The notes under the pieces: model-generated
What the model was told of the DNA's origin: nothing
Databases searched by the model: none
What the model saw: the letters and a program-made list of their open reading frames with translations, nothing else
In this document: positions 1-7,305 of the stretch, piece by piece
How positions within the stretch are numbered: position 1 is the stretch's first letter
Layout: every line of letters begins with the position of its first letter
From: an uncultured Bacilli bacterium
Lineage (GTDB): Bacteria > Bacillota_I > Bacilli_A > RF39 > UBA660
Assembly: GCA_947629285.1 (NCBI GenBank)
Contig: CANRDA010000008.1
Coordinates: 1-19,499 of the forward strand
Length of the DNA stretch: 19,499 bases
Direction: 5' to 3'
Program-made: the position numbers and the translations under genes

Positions 1-890
1 ACCTACTTTGTGGAGATGAAAATTTACTAGTAGAGGTAAGTGGAACAAAACCATGTAGTGGGACAATAACATTTGATAAAAAAGGAAAGATAACAAATGA
101 AACAGTAACTTATTGTAATAGTGATTCTAGTGAAGGCACTGATGTACCTGTTGTTCCATCTGAACCATCATTTGCAAGTGATGATTGGGCAACAATAATA
201 GCAAATGTAAAAGCTGGAAATACAAAAGCATATAATGTAGGAGACGAAAAGACAATAGAATTAACAGGAGAGGTTGCAGGTACATACACAGTAAGAATAG
301 CAAACAAATCAACACCATATGAATGCTTTAAAAGCAGTTTTTCAGAAACTGCATGTGGGTTTGTAATAGAATTTAAGGATATAATAATTACTCATGATAT
401 GAACCCATCAACTTCACAAGATAAAGATGGAACAAACAAAGGTGGATATCCAGCAAGTACAATGTATACTTATCTAAAAGAAACAATATTTAATGCATTA
501 CCAATTGAATTACAAGAAGCAATAATAGACACAAAAGTAATATCAGGACATGGAAAAGATGATAATAAAGACTTTATAACAACAGATAAATTATACTTGT
601 TATCAGTACATGAAGTATGGGAAGATGGAGGTGGATATGGAAATAAAGAAAGAGATACTGGATGGGATAGTACAAGACAGTTAGATTATTATAGAGATGG
701 GGAAACAACAGTATCAAGTGGGAAGTATGCATTAGCTATAAAGACTTATCAAGGTACTGCAACATATTGGTGGCTCCGTTCCGCTCCTTCTAACATTAAT
801 TTCAGCTTTTCTCCTGTGACAAAGTCAGGTAGTGTGACTATGGCTGTTGCTCGTGGTGTTTATGGCGTAGCCCCAGCTTTTCGACTATAA
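1..890 (+). CDS. Surface protein with C-terminal DUF6273-type domain, 5' end missing
   Basis: The frame is open from base 3 to the stop at 888-890, so the gene begins left of the window. The visible part has a beta-rich segment with paired cysteines (CSGTITFDKKGKITNETV, pilin-like in style), then a Ser/Pro/Glu linker near base 130-170. After that comes a domain ending in WWLRSAP...GVAPAFRL, the signature ending of DUF6273 proteins, which I take to be an extracellular C-type-lectin-like fold. The last 120 bases (768-887) are about 48% GC by my count and use CGT, CGA, CTC and TCC codons, while the upstream part is AT-rich and uses AGA and TTA. That shift suggests an imported or diversified tail. 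The function is unknown; a surface or pseudopilin-like adhesin is a guess. The domain call is fairly secure, the role is not. Confidence 0.7.
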   Translation, partial: LLCGDENLLVEVSGTKPCSGTITFDKKGKITNETVTYCNSDSSEGTDVPVVPSEPSFASDDWATIIANVKAGNTKAYNVGDEKTIELTGEVAGTYTVRIANKSTPYECFKSSFSETACGFVIEFKDIIITHDMNPSTSQDKDGTNKGGYPASTMYTYLKETIFNALPIELQEAIIDTKVISGHGKDDNKDFITTDKLYLLSVHEVWEDGGGYGNKERDTGWDSTRQLDYYRDGETTVSSGKYALAIKTYQGTATYWWLRSAPSNINFSFSPVTKSGSVTMAVARGVYGVAPAFRL

Positions 891-920
891 AACTTATGTA
901 TAATTATCAAAAAAAGCTTG

Positions 921-949
921 TTGACAAAATAATCTTTGAATGTTATTAT
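921..949 (+). promoter_or_regulatory. SigA-type promoter for the lipoprotein/T7SS operon
   Basis: TTGACA at 921-926 is followed after 17 bases by TATTAT at 944-949. This is a near-consensus vegetative promoter about 20 bases upstream of the ATG at 971. It probably drives the lipoprotein gene and the overlapping WXG-like gene. Confidence 0.6.
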
Positions 950-970
950 TACTTGTGAAAGTAGGTAATT

Positions 971-2656
971 ATGAAAATAAATAATATAAATATAAAAAAG
1001 TTAAAAAATATTGATAAAAAAAGAATATGTAAGATAATATCATCTTTATTATTAGTTACATCTCTTACAAGTTGTTTTAATGAAAAAGAAGAACCAAAAA
1101 GAACAAAAGCCAAAGATAGTTATAATACTGAACGTAATATACAAACTGAAACTATTATAGATACTTATGAAACTATTAAAGATGCAGAAGAGACTATAAA
1201 TGAATATATATATAACGATTTTACAAATAATATAGAAAGCAATAAAGTAAATGGTATATTAAATAAAAAAATAGTTTTAAATGATGATTTTGTAAATGAA
1301 TTTCAAAGTACTATTCAAAATATAGACACATATTATCCAAATAGTGAATTATTTGGAATTGAAAAAGCATTAAAACAATATAATAATTTAAAGGATTATA
1401 CTAGTAATTATAATAATATATTTTCAAACAATGAAATAACTTCAAGTCAACTTTTAAATATTATAAAAATAAATAATTCAAAAGAAAACTATAAAGAATA
1501 TGAACAAATTAATGATAGTGATTTAAGTAAAATAAGTGATATATTATCTAAAGTTATAAACAAATATTTATCTGATAATCAAAATATGGATTTAAAATTA
1601 TTATCTGAAAAAATAAGTAATTTAAAAGTAAAAAACTATCCAGAATTCTCTAATGGTTCATATGACCCAAATACTGGTGTTATGTGCTTCTCAATAGAGA
1701 GATTAAAAAGTGATAATGATTTTTTTAATAATACTGTAGAGCACGAGTGTTTTCACCTCCTACAATCTAATAGTTATAATGAAACATTAAATACAAATAT
1801 TGAGTATAGGTTTGGACCTTGCTATAAATTTAATAATTTAAATATTCAGCCTTTATATTGGAATTGGTATTATGAAGGAGCTGCAGAATATTTAACAATG
1901 GATTATAATGATATAAGAAAATCAAATGTGTATGAATATCAAATTAAAATGTTTGATTCAATAAAAGTTTCTACAATTGTTGATTCAAGTAAAGATTTAT
2001 ATGATTTTGAATCAATCTCACTAAATTCAAATTTAAATGAAATTTTTAAATATTTTGATTGTAATAGTGATTTAGAAAAAGAAGAGATAATAAAAATGTT
2101 TTATTCTATAGATTTTATATTAAAGTCTCCTGAAGCCTATAAAGCATTTGATACTGCATATAGAGATATTAATAAAACAAGTATGGATGCAAAAACTGAA
2201 AGATTGTTTATGGATGAGTTAAAAGGAAGTATTGGACTTACTTTAACAAAACAATTTTATAAAAGTTTAATGAAAGAATATCACAATAAAGAAGTATCAA
2301 TTAAAGATATTTTCACACTTAGTTGTATTTTTGAAAATGAAATGAGTAGACTTACTTGGTATAATTCTACATCAAGCAAAGAACAACTATATTATTTCGT
2401 AAGTAATTATATAAATATTCAAAATAGTTTTTTTGAACAAATATCAGAACTTTCAAATATATCTATAGACGATTTATTTAATAGTTTTGATTATTATAGT
2501 AATTATTATATGGAAGCTGAAGATTTAAATATCTTTAATAAAGAAAAGAAAGAATATTTAAATTATATATTACAGACAAGACAAAATGATAAAACAAATT
2601 CAATTTATCAATCATATGAAAGACAATATAAGAAAGAAAAAGGAGCGATAAAATGA
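971..2656 (+). CDS. Lipoprotein with HExxH (gluzincin-like) metallopeptidase motif
   Basis: 561 residues. The N-terminus is basic, followed by a hydrophobic stretch and a lipobox ending LTSC with Cys35, so it should be a lipid-anchored extracellular protein. The motif HECFH (H258, E259, H262) fits a zinc site, and EGAAE (E302-E306) lies about 40 residues later, where gluzincins of the peptidase-MA type place the third ligand. The rest is Asn/Lys-rich and predicted helical, without a family I recognise. The stop overlaps the next ATG (ATGA, 2653-2656), so the gene is translationally coupled to a WXG100-like gene. It may therefore process cell-wall or secreted T7SS proteins; this is inference. 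The start is at a weak GTAGGT site after a good promoter. Metallopeptidase fold: fairly confident. Substrate: unknown. Confidence 0.7.
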   Translation: MKINNINIKKLKNIDKKRICKIISSLLLVTSLTSCFNEKEEPKRTKAKDSYNTERNIQTETIIDTYETIKDAEETINEYIYNDFTNNIESNKVNGILNKKIVLNDDFVNEFQSTIQNIDTYYPNSELFGIEKALKQYNNLKDYTSNYNNIFSNNEITSSQLLNIIKINNSKENYKEYEQINDSDLSKISDILSKVINKYLSDNQNMDLKLLSEKISNLKVKNYPEFSNGSYDPNTGVMCFSIERLKSDNDFFNNTVEHECFHLLQSNSYNETLNTNIEYRFGPCYKFNNLNIQPLYWNWYYEGAAEYLTMDYNDIRKSNVYEYQIKMFDSIKVSTIVDSSKDLYDFESISLNSNLNEIFKYFDCNSDLEKEEIIKMFYSIDFILKSPEAYKAFDTAYRDINKTSMDAKTERLFMDELKGSIGLTLTKQFYKSLMKEYHNKEVSIKDIFTLSCIFENEMSRLTWYNSTSSKEQLYYFVSNYINIQNSFFEQISELSNISIDDLFNSFDYYSNYYMEAEDLNIFNKEKKEYLNYILQTRQNDKTNSIYQSYERQYKKEKGAIK

Positions 2657-2946
2657 ATAATATAATAGGAATAAATGAACAAAATTTAAAGAAGTTAATA
2701 TTAGAAATATACGATTATAGAGATAAAATGTCTAAAATATTTGATAGTATGCAAACGCTTATTTTTAATACTAAAGATTACTATATAGGTCAAGATGGAG
2801 ATGCACTTAGAAGTGAATTTGCAAAAATAAGTTCTAATTTCGATACTGTTTTAAATAATGTAAAGAGTTATGGCAGTGACTTAGAGTTTGTTTTATCAAG
2901 TTATAAAGAAAATAGTGTTAAAAGAATTGAAACATTAAAAAAGTAG
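2653..2946 (+). CDS. WXG100-like small helical protein
   Basis: 97 residues with the WXG100 plan: two predicted helices joined by a turn. The turn reads YYIGQDGDALRSEF, with Tyr in place of the Trp of W-x-G and with the conserved downstream Phe. WXG100 proteins form helical-hairpin dimers and are substrates or targeting partners of type VII secretion. An AGGAG site at 2641-2645 inside the preceding gene and a 4-base overlap with that gene indicate coupling. A terminator follows at 2970, so this gene closes the first transcription unit. Confidence 0.72.
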   Translation: MNNIIGINEQNLKKLILEIYDYRDKMSKIFDSMQTLIFNTKDYYIGQDGDALRSEFAKISSNFDTVLNNVKSYGSDLEFVLSSYKENSVKRIETLKK

Positions 2947-2969
2947 TGTAAACATAATATTCTAAAATA

Positions 2970-2998
2970 GGTTATACAAAGCAGTAATAACCTTTTTT
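2970..2998 (+). terminator. Rho-independent terminator after first WXG-like gene
   Basis: GGTTAT (2970-2975) pairs with ATAACC (2987-2992) across an 11-base loop and is followed by six T residues. It separates the lipoprotein/WXG pair from the second WXG cluster. Confidence 0.6.
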
Positions 2999-3002
2999 AG
3001 TG

Positions 3003-3035
3003 TAACATATTGTCTGTAAGGTAGATAGTATGTTA
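3003..3035 (+). promoter_or_regulatory. Long 5' stem-loop ahead of the main WXG100 gene
   Basis: A 14-base arm starting TAACATATTGTCTG can pair along its full length, with a few G-U pairs, to TAGATAGTATGTTA around a 5-base TAAGG loop. It lies between the terminator and the strong AAGGAGG at 3044-3050. It could stabilise the mRNA, mark a processing site, or shield the leader. No T-run follows, so it is not a second terminator. Confidence 0.4.
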
Positions 3036-3057
3036 ATACTAAGAAGGAGGAATTTAA

Positions 3058-3399
3058 ATGGCAAAATTTAGTACAGAGTCAAGAAATATGGATTTTGGCA
3101 GTTATGGCGAAGGTGTAACTGAAGGTATTTCAAAATCCGGAGTAGAAGCATATGTAGAATATTTACAAGTTGAGGTTATACAATCTTTAATAAATAAGTT
3201 GGATGATGTAGGAGAAATTCAAGCAGCTATTGATAAAGGTTGGCAAGGTGAGTCAAGAGATAAATTTTTAAGGGCTTTTGCTAGTACTATAAATCAAACA
3301 GAAGAAGAAATACAGGCTGAATTTAAAAATTTAGTTGATAGATTATCAGAATTAATACAAAGCTATTATAAGCAAGATGAAAATATGATGGAATTTTAA
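3058..3399 (+). CDS. WXG100 family protein (EsxA/EsxB-like)
   Basis: 113 residues, mostly helical, with the defining turn DKGWQGESRDKFL (W-x-G). Near the C-terminus YYKQD fits the Y-x-x-x-D/E export signal of WXG100 substrates. It is translated from a perfect AAGGAGG seven bases before ATG, and the following gene carries an identical 21-base start region. It is likely a secreted T7SS substrate or a partner for other effectors, possibly pairing with the next protein. This is the clearest WXG100 member here. Confidence 0.85.
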   Translation: MAKFSTESRNMDFGSYGEGVTEGISKSGVEAYVEYLQVEVIQSLINKLDDVGEIQAAIDKGWQGESRDKFLRAFASTINQTEEEIQAEFKNLVDRLSELIQSYYKQDENMMEF

Positions 3400-3411
3400 G
3401 GAGGAATTTAA

Positions 3412-4041
3412 ATGGCAAGTAATTATGATTGGAATACTGAAGCTACAAAAAGTAATTTTGAAACAACTAATACTTTAAGAAATTATCAAGAAGGTCGTAA
3501 CCGTTATGAGTCTACCCATTCTAAGATATTTGGCAATTCAGGAGAATTAAATTTTGGAGGATATGGACAAAACATTCATTTTAACAATGTTATTGCAACA
3601 GGATATGATATAGTAGGTATAAAAGGTTCTGAAGTAGAGAATATGAGAAACGCTATTAGAGATTACGTTTCAAATGTACAAAAAGAAATGGATACTAAAT
3701 TATCTACATCCCTTGAAGAAGCACGCAAAGCTTTTCGTGGAGATGATGTTTTATCTGAACTCAATAAATATATTGATAAAGTTAAATTATATTGTCAAAA
3801 TGTAATATCTGGTTTATTAGTTTTTAGTGATAAACTTGCTGATGTAGGTAATGCTTGGCAGAAAGCGCAACAATCTATGGGTGGCGATATCTCTGCAACT
3901 ACAGGTGCATTTTCAGAAGGTACTGCATATAGAGATGATGTACAATATAGTTCTGGCGGAAGTGGCTCTAGTGCGACTCCATCAGGAACATTCCCATCAG
4001 GATATAGAACACCAACTAATAACAGTATGAATAATTTTTAG
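3412..4041 (+). CDS. Helical T7SS-associated protein with Gly/Ser-rich tail
   Basis: 209 residues. A central helical region (about residues 75-155) has a turn KAFRGDD where WXG proteins have W-x-G, then a low-complexity Ser/Gly/Pro/Thr tail from about residue 160. The N-terminal 60 residues are polar and Asn/Tyr-rich. The 21 bases spanning its ribosome site and first codons (3398-3418) are identical to those of the preceding WXG100 gene (3044-3064), suggesting tandem duplication or shared high expression. It is probably a WXG-like substrate or scaffold partner. The family is not recognised with certainty. Confidence 0.68.
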   Translation: MASNYDWNTEATKSNFETTNTLRNYQEGRNRYESTHSKIFGNSGELNFGGYGQNIHFNNVIATGYDIVGIKGSEVENMRNAIRDYVSNVQKEMDTKLSTSLEEARKAFRGDDVLSELNKYIDKVKLYCQNVISGLLVFSDKLADVGNAWQKAQQSMGGDISATTGAFSEGTAYRDDVQYSSGGSGSSATPSGTFPSGYRTPTNNSMNNF

Positions 4042-4049
4042 GAATATAA

Positions 4050-4349
4050 ATGTACGCTCAATATATATATACTGATACACTTGATAATGTCATTATAATT
4101 GAATATTATGAAGCATTGAGAGATAGATTAAACTCTATTATATATTATTTACAAAAAGCTATAAATGAATTAGAATCTTTTAATAACGATTTATTTGATT
4201 ATTATTCTATAGATAATTTAAAGGTTAATAATGTAAATATACTCGATATAAAAGAAAAGCTTACTGATAGAGTTAAATATTTAAATGATACAGTGATACA
4301 ATTTATAAATGAAAAAATAAATATTTTACAACAGGACTTATCTATATAA
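4050..4349 (+). CDS. Small acidic helical protein of the WXG cluster, unknown
   Basis: 99 residues, rich in Ile, Asn, Asp and Tyr, predicted as long helices, with no W-x-G turn. It starts eight bases after the previous stop with a short AGGA site, so it is part of the same operon. Its size and helix content suit a T7SS partner or chaperone (DUF5082/Lap-like in style), but I do not recognise a family and claim no function. Confidence 0.6.
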   Translation: MYAQYIYTDTLDNVIIIEYYEALRDRLNSIIYYLQKAINELESFNNDLFDYYSIDNLKVNNVNILDIKEKLTDRVKYLNDTVIQFINEKINILQQDLSI

Positions 4350-4372
4350 GTTCTTTGTTTAAGGAGAAAAAA

Positions 4373-4651
4373 ATGATTGAAGTAGATACTGAAAAACTTA
4401 GAAATTGTAGTAGTGAATTACTTAAATTGAGTGAAGAATTAACAAATATTTATAATGCTTTATACGATAGAATTTTTAGGATTACTACAAATACAGGAGA
4501 GTGGCTAGGTGATAGTGCATCAGCATTTGTTAACAAATCTAAAAAAGATGCTGTTGGAATAATTGAGCTAAAAAAGAATATAAATAAGTTTGCTGATAAT
4601 ATATGTAGTAGTGCGATAAACTATGAAAATATGATTGGAAAAACGGTGTAA
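4373..4651 (+). CDS. WXG100 family protein
   Basis: 92 residues from ATG 4373. I chose this over the in-frame ATG at 4355 because AAGGAG at 4361-4366 sits six bases before 4373. The turn reads TGEWLGDSASAFVNK, a textbook W-x-G followed by the conserved Phe, between two helices. It is a probable T7SS substrate or heterodimer partner. It ends at 4651, four bases before the next ATG. Confidence 0.82.
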   Translation: MIEVDTEKLRNCSSELLKLSEELTNIYNALYDRIFRITTNTGEWLGDSASAFVNKSKKDAVGIIELKKNINKFADNICSSAINYENMIGKTV

Positions 4652-4655
4652 TAAA

Positions 4656-4967
4656 ATGACTAAATTGGTGTTTGATTACAATAATATTAATGATATATCT
4701 AATGGTCCTATTACAAGGGCTATAGATGATTTAAATAAAGCTATATATGATGTTGGTAATTTAAAAATACCTAACGATTTTGAATACGCACAATATTTAC
4801 TTAATTTGCCTAATGAGAATATAGCTATTAAAGATTCATTAATTCAAAAGAAAACTATTATCGACAATGCTTTAAAAAATTATTGTAAAGTACAAAGTGT
4901 AAATTATAATTTATTTTCTAATACTGGCAATTATGTGATTTATAAAAGAGATGGGTTAAAAAAATAA
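4656..4967 (+). CDS. Small helical protein of the T7SS cluster, unknown
   Basis: 103 residues from ATG 4656. The longer TTG-started version (4635) overlaps the upstream gene and adds nothing family-like. There is no strong ribosome site, so re-initiation from the stop just upstream (4649-4651) is likely. The sequence is polar and helical, without W-x-G. Its position among WXG and DUF4176 genes suggests a secretion partner or adaptor, but no motif proves it. Confidence 0.55.
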   Translation: MTKLVFDYNNINDISNGPITRAIDDLNKAIYDVGNLKIPNDFEYAQYLLNLPNENIAIKDSLIQKKTIIDNALKNYCKVQSVNYNLFSNTGNYVIYKRDGLKK

Positions 4968-4996
4968 AACTGAACAAAAGGATAAAGAGGTGTTAT

Positions 4997-5710
4997 ATGG
5001 AAAAAAAGTACTTACCAATTGGTTCTATTTGTACTTTAAAAGGTAAAAATAAAAAATATATGATTACAGGATATTATTCCATTGATTTTAATGGAAATCT
5101 GTTAATAAAAGATTATAGTGGTTGTGTATATCCAGAGGGGTATCTTTTACCAAATCAAATTATAAACTTTAATCATTCAGATATTCAAAAGATAGATTTT
5201 ATGGGATATAAAAATGAGCAGTATGATAAATTTTTAGGATTATTAAATAGACTAAATGGAGATACTACTAATAATTCATTAAAAAATAATAAAAAGGGTG
5301 AAACTATTTTAACTTCAAGTAGTTCTTATCAAAAATTATTATTTGATGAAAATGGAGTAGTTATTGTAGCAGAACCAGTAAAAGAGGAAAAAACTGATAT
5401 AAAGTTTGATAGTAATGGAGTTGTAATAAGTGTTAATGATAAAAAAACTTTTGATAACCCATTTCATAAGGACTTTACAAATGAAAATATAAAATCTCAA
5501 ACTGAACCATCTAAATGGGATATATTTGATGAAAATATTTCTGATAAGTCTTTAAAAAATGATGTCGAAAAAACTAATTACAATGAAAAATTAAGTAAAA
5601 TAGAATTTGATGAAAATGGTACTGTTATATCTGTTGGTAAAGAAGAACTTGAAAATAGTGCTAAATATAAATTTGACGAAAATGGTACTTTAATTAGTGT
5701 TGATGAATAA
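4997..5710 (+). CDS. DUF4176 protein with C-terminal FDENG repeats
   Basis: 237 residues. Residues 1-90 match DUF4176: YLPIGSICTLKGKNKKYMIT near the start, then the GC.YPEG motif and FNHSDI..I.F.GY. DUF4176 proteins accompany LXG effectors in type VII loci and act as targeting factors in streptococci. The C-terminal part carries four copies of FD-x-NG-x-[VL]-I-x-V (starting near F116, F137, F204, F226) separated by acidic linkers, an extension I do not know from the family. It is the last gene of its operon, with a terminator at 5744. A gene at 8918 encodes a second DUF4176 protein without repeats. Confidence 0.8.
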   Translation: MEKKYLPIGSICTLKGKNKKYMITGYYSIDFNGNLLIKDYSGCVYPEGYLLPNQIINFNHSDIQKIDFMGYKNEQYDKFLGLLNRLNGDTTNNSLKNNKKGETILTSSSSYQKLLFDENGVVIVAEPVKEEKTDIKFDSNGVVISVNDKKTFDNPFHKDFTNENIKSQTEPSKWDIFDENISDKSLKNDVEKTNYNEKLSKIEFDENGTVISVGKEELENSAKYKFDENGTLISVDE

Positions 5711-5743
5711 AATTAATATATATTCTAAAATGGAATAAAAAAG

Positions 5744-5773
5744 AAAATCTATATAAAAAAGTAGATTTTTTTT
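5744..5773 (+). terminator. Rho-independent terminator after DUF4176 gene
   Basis: AAAATCTA (5744-5751) pairs with TAGATTTT (5762-5769) around a 10-base A-rich loop, and further T residues follow. It ends the WXG/DUF4176 operon before the EsaB-EssC unit. Confidence 0.65.
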
Positions 5774-5814
5774 ATATAATATTTGTAAGAATAATAAAAG
5801 TTTTTAAGAAACTA

Positions 5815-5908
5815 CATGTAAATTTAGAGGTGATAGTCTGAAAATAAATTAAAATTTTCGTGACTATGTGTGCCTTGAACGAAGTGAAAGGAATGTGTGG
5901 TTTACATG
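5815..5908 (+). promoter_or_regulatory. Structured leader that can pair with the esaB-like start codon
   Basis: CATGTAAA (5815-5822) is complementary over 8 bases to TTTACATG (5901-5908), which contains the ATG at 5906. Inside lie two hairpins: ATAGTC/GACTAT (5833-5838 with 5862-5867, with AAAAT/ATTTT stacked inside) and CCTT/AAGG (5873-5876 with 5888-5891). Together they make a three-way junction of about 94 bases whose closing stem hides the start. I matched it to no known riboswitch. It is a candidate cis-regulatory RNA; covariation is untested. Confidence 0.4.
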
Positions 5909-6160
5909 AAAGAAAATAAGGTTAATATAGATTTAATAGTTCCAGCAGTAGGTCAAAGATATAATTTATTTATACCTGTAAATAAAACTATTGGGGAAAT
6001 AATAATAATTTTAAATAATACAATAAATGAAATGACAGGTTGTTTTCTTTTAAACAATAAATTATGTATATTGAATGTTTTTGATGGAACAATTTATGAT
6101 AGTAAACTTTCCATACTTACCTCTGGTATAAAGAATGGCAGTGTTTTAGCTTTAATATAG
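5897..6160 (+). CDS. esaB: EsaB/YukD-like ubiquitin-fold T7SS protein
   Basis: 87 residues (84 from the internal ATG at 5906). VNIDLIVPAVGQRYNLFIP, then KTIGEIIIIL and a C-terminal GIKNGSVLALI follow the beta-grasp pattern of the YukD/EsaB family, whose members are cytosolic regulators or components of the T7SSb apparatus. It lies 10 bases before the essC-like gene, as expected. The start is uncertain: GTG 5897 is four bases after AAGGA, and ATG 5906 is 13 bases after it. The region folds into a leader structure that would mask 5906. Confidence 0.72.
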   Translation: MVYMKENKVNIDLIVPAVGQRYNLFIPVNKTIGEIIIILNNTINEMTGCFLLNNKLCILNVFDGTIYDSKLSILTSGIKNGSVLALI

Positions 6161-6170
6161 GTGATAATAT

Positions 6171-7184
6171 ATGAAAATAGTCGTAGAAAGTGGAAAAAAT
6201 TTAATAAAAACTTCTTTACCAGAAAATATTGCAGGTAATTATTGGATAATAGATAGTAACTATAAAAATTTGTTAAATGTCTCTGGTGAAAATGGTAAAT
6301 GGATTATAAAAAGTAATGCTGATATTAAAATAAGTAATAATATATTGAATGATGATTTAAATAATGCTGATTTTATAGAATCAGATGTTTTAGACATAAA
6401 CAGAATTTATTATGCTGCTAATACTGTTACTAAAGAGAAATATATATTATATACTTTACCAAGCTATGAAAATTTTGAAAATTTAATTTTTGATTATTCT
6501 AAAATAAGTAATATTACAATTGGAGTAGATAACAGTTGTGATATAGTTGTGAAAAATCTTCTTTTTGCTCAAAAGCAATTAACAATTGAATATGATAAAC
6601 AAACTGGTGGGATTATAGTAAAAAATTTATCTGATAAATATAATTTGTTTATAAATAATACCATTTGTAATCAATCATATTTAACTAGAGGAGATTTGTT
6701 ATTTATTAGTGGAATTTATATATATTTTTTTGGAACACTTCTTCTTGTTGGTAATAATAGGGAAGATTTAGTATTTAATTCTTCAAAATTAAGTAAAAGG
6801 GTAATGTATGAAAATCCGAATATAGATTATTCTAATGTAGTAGATAGAGAGATATCTTTCTTCGATAAGACTAAATATTTTCAAAGACCTCCTAGATTTA
6901 AAAGACAAATAGAAAACAAAATATTTAATATAGACCCTCCGACTCAAAAAGAAAGACAAGAAGAGATGCCTTTAATATTTACCATTGCTCCTATGCTTAC
7001 TATGGGTATGATGAGTATGGTATCTGGTGTAACCGCACTTCAAAAAGTATTAAGTGGAGAAAGTACTGTAAAAGAACAATTTTCTTCATTACTTATGTGT
7101 GGTTGTATGCTGATTTCAATGATATTATTTCCACTCGTTCAAAAATTTTATACTAAACATAAAAAGATTAAAGACTGTTTTTAA
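6171..7184 (+). CDS. essC: Truncated EssC: FHA and transmembrane part, ATPase domains missing
   Basis: 337 residues, where EssC proteins usually have about 1400-1500. An FHA-type domain is visible (NITIGVDNSCDIVV near G118; LTRGDLLFISG about 50 residues later). Then come a cytosolic linker with RPPRFKR and two transmembrane segments, about residues 267-287 and 304-326, as in the membrane motor of T7SSb. The FtsK/SpoIIIE ATPase modules should follow, but the protein ends soon after the second segment (FYTKHKKIKDCF). The sequence after about 7160 continues in the +1 frame as an unrelated toxin-like reading frame. AGGTGAT-type ribosome site at 6161. It probably cannot power secretion alone. This looks like a deletion junction, either real or an assembly error. 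Confidence 0.78.
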   Translation: MKIVVESGKNLIKTSLPENIAGNYWIIDSNYKNLLNVSGENGKWIIKSNADIKISNNILNDDLNNADFIESDVLDINRIYYAANTVTKEKYILYTLPSYENFENLIFDYSKISNITIGVDNSCDIVVKNLLFAQKQLTIEYDKQTGGIIVKNLSDKYNLFINNTICNQSYLTRGDLLFISGIYIYFFGTLLLVGNNREDLVFNSSKLSKRVMYENPNIDYSNVVDREISFFDKTKYFQRPPRFKRQIENKIFNIDPPTQKERQEEMPLIFTIAPMLTMGMMSMVSGVTALQKVLSGESTVKEQFSSLLMCGCMLISMILFPLVQKFYTKHKKIKDCF

Positions 7185-7305
7185 AACAACAGGAACAGCC
7201 TTAACTAAAGGTGTTCCAAAAATATTTAAAAACAATTCATTAAAAGAAGTAGGAAGAGATTTATTAAAGTTTGGAAAGCAATCTCCAAAAATAATAGGAC
7301 ATAAT

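Noticed and set aside
110..318. Two overlapping minus-strand ORFs
   Set aside because: They lie opposite the continuous plus-strand frame of the DUF6273 protein and have hydrophobic, repetitive composition; shadows.
7123..7305. Single-base sequencing frameshift joining EssC and the toxin into one protein
   Set aside because: Shifting the frame would only attach toxin sequence to EssC's second membrane segment; the ATPase modules would still be absent, so a deletion explains it better.
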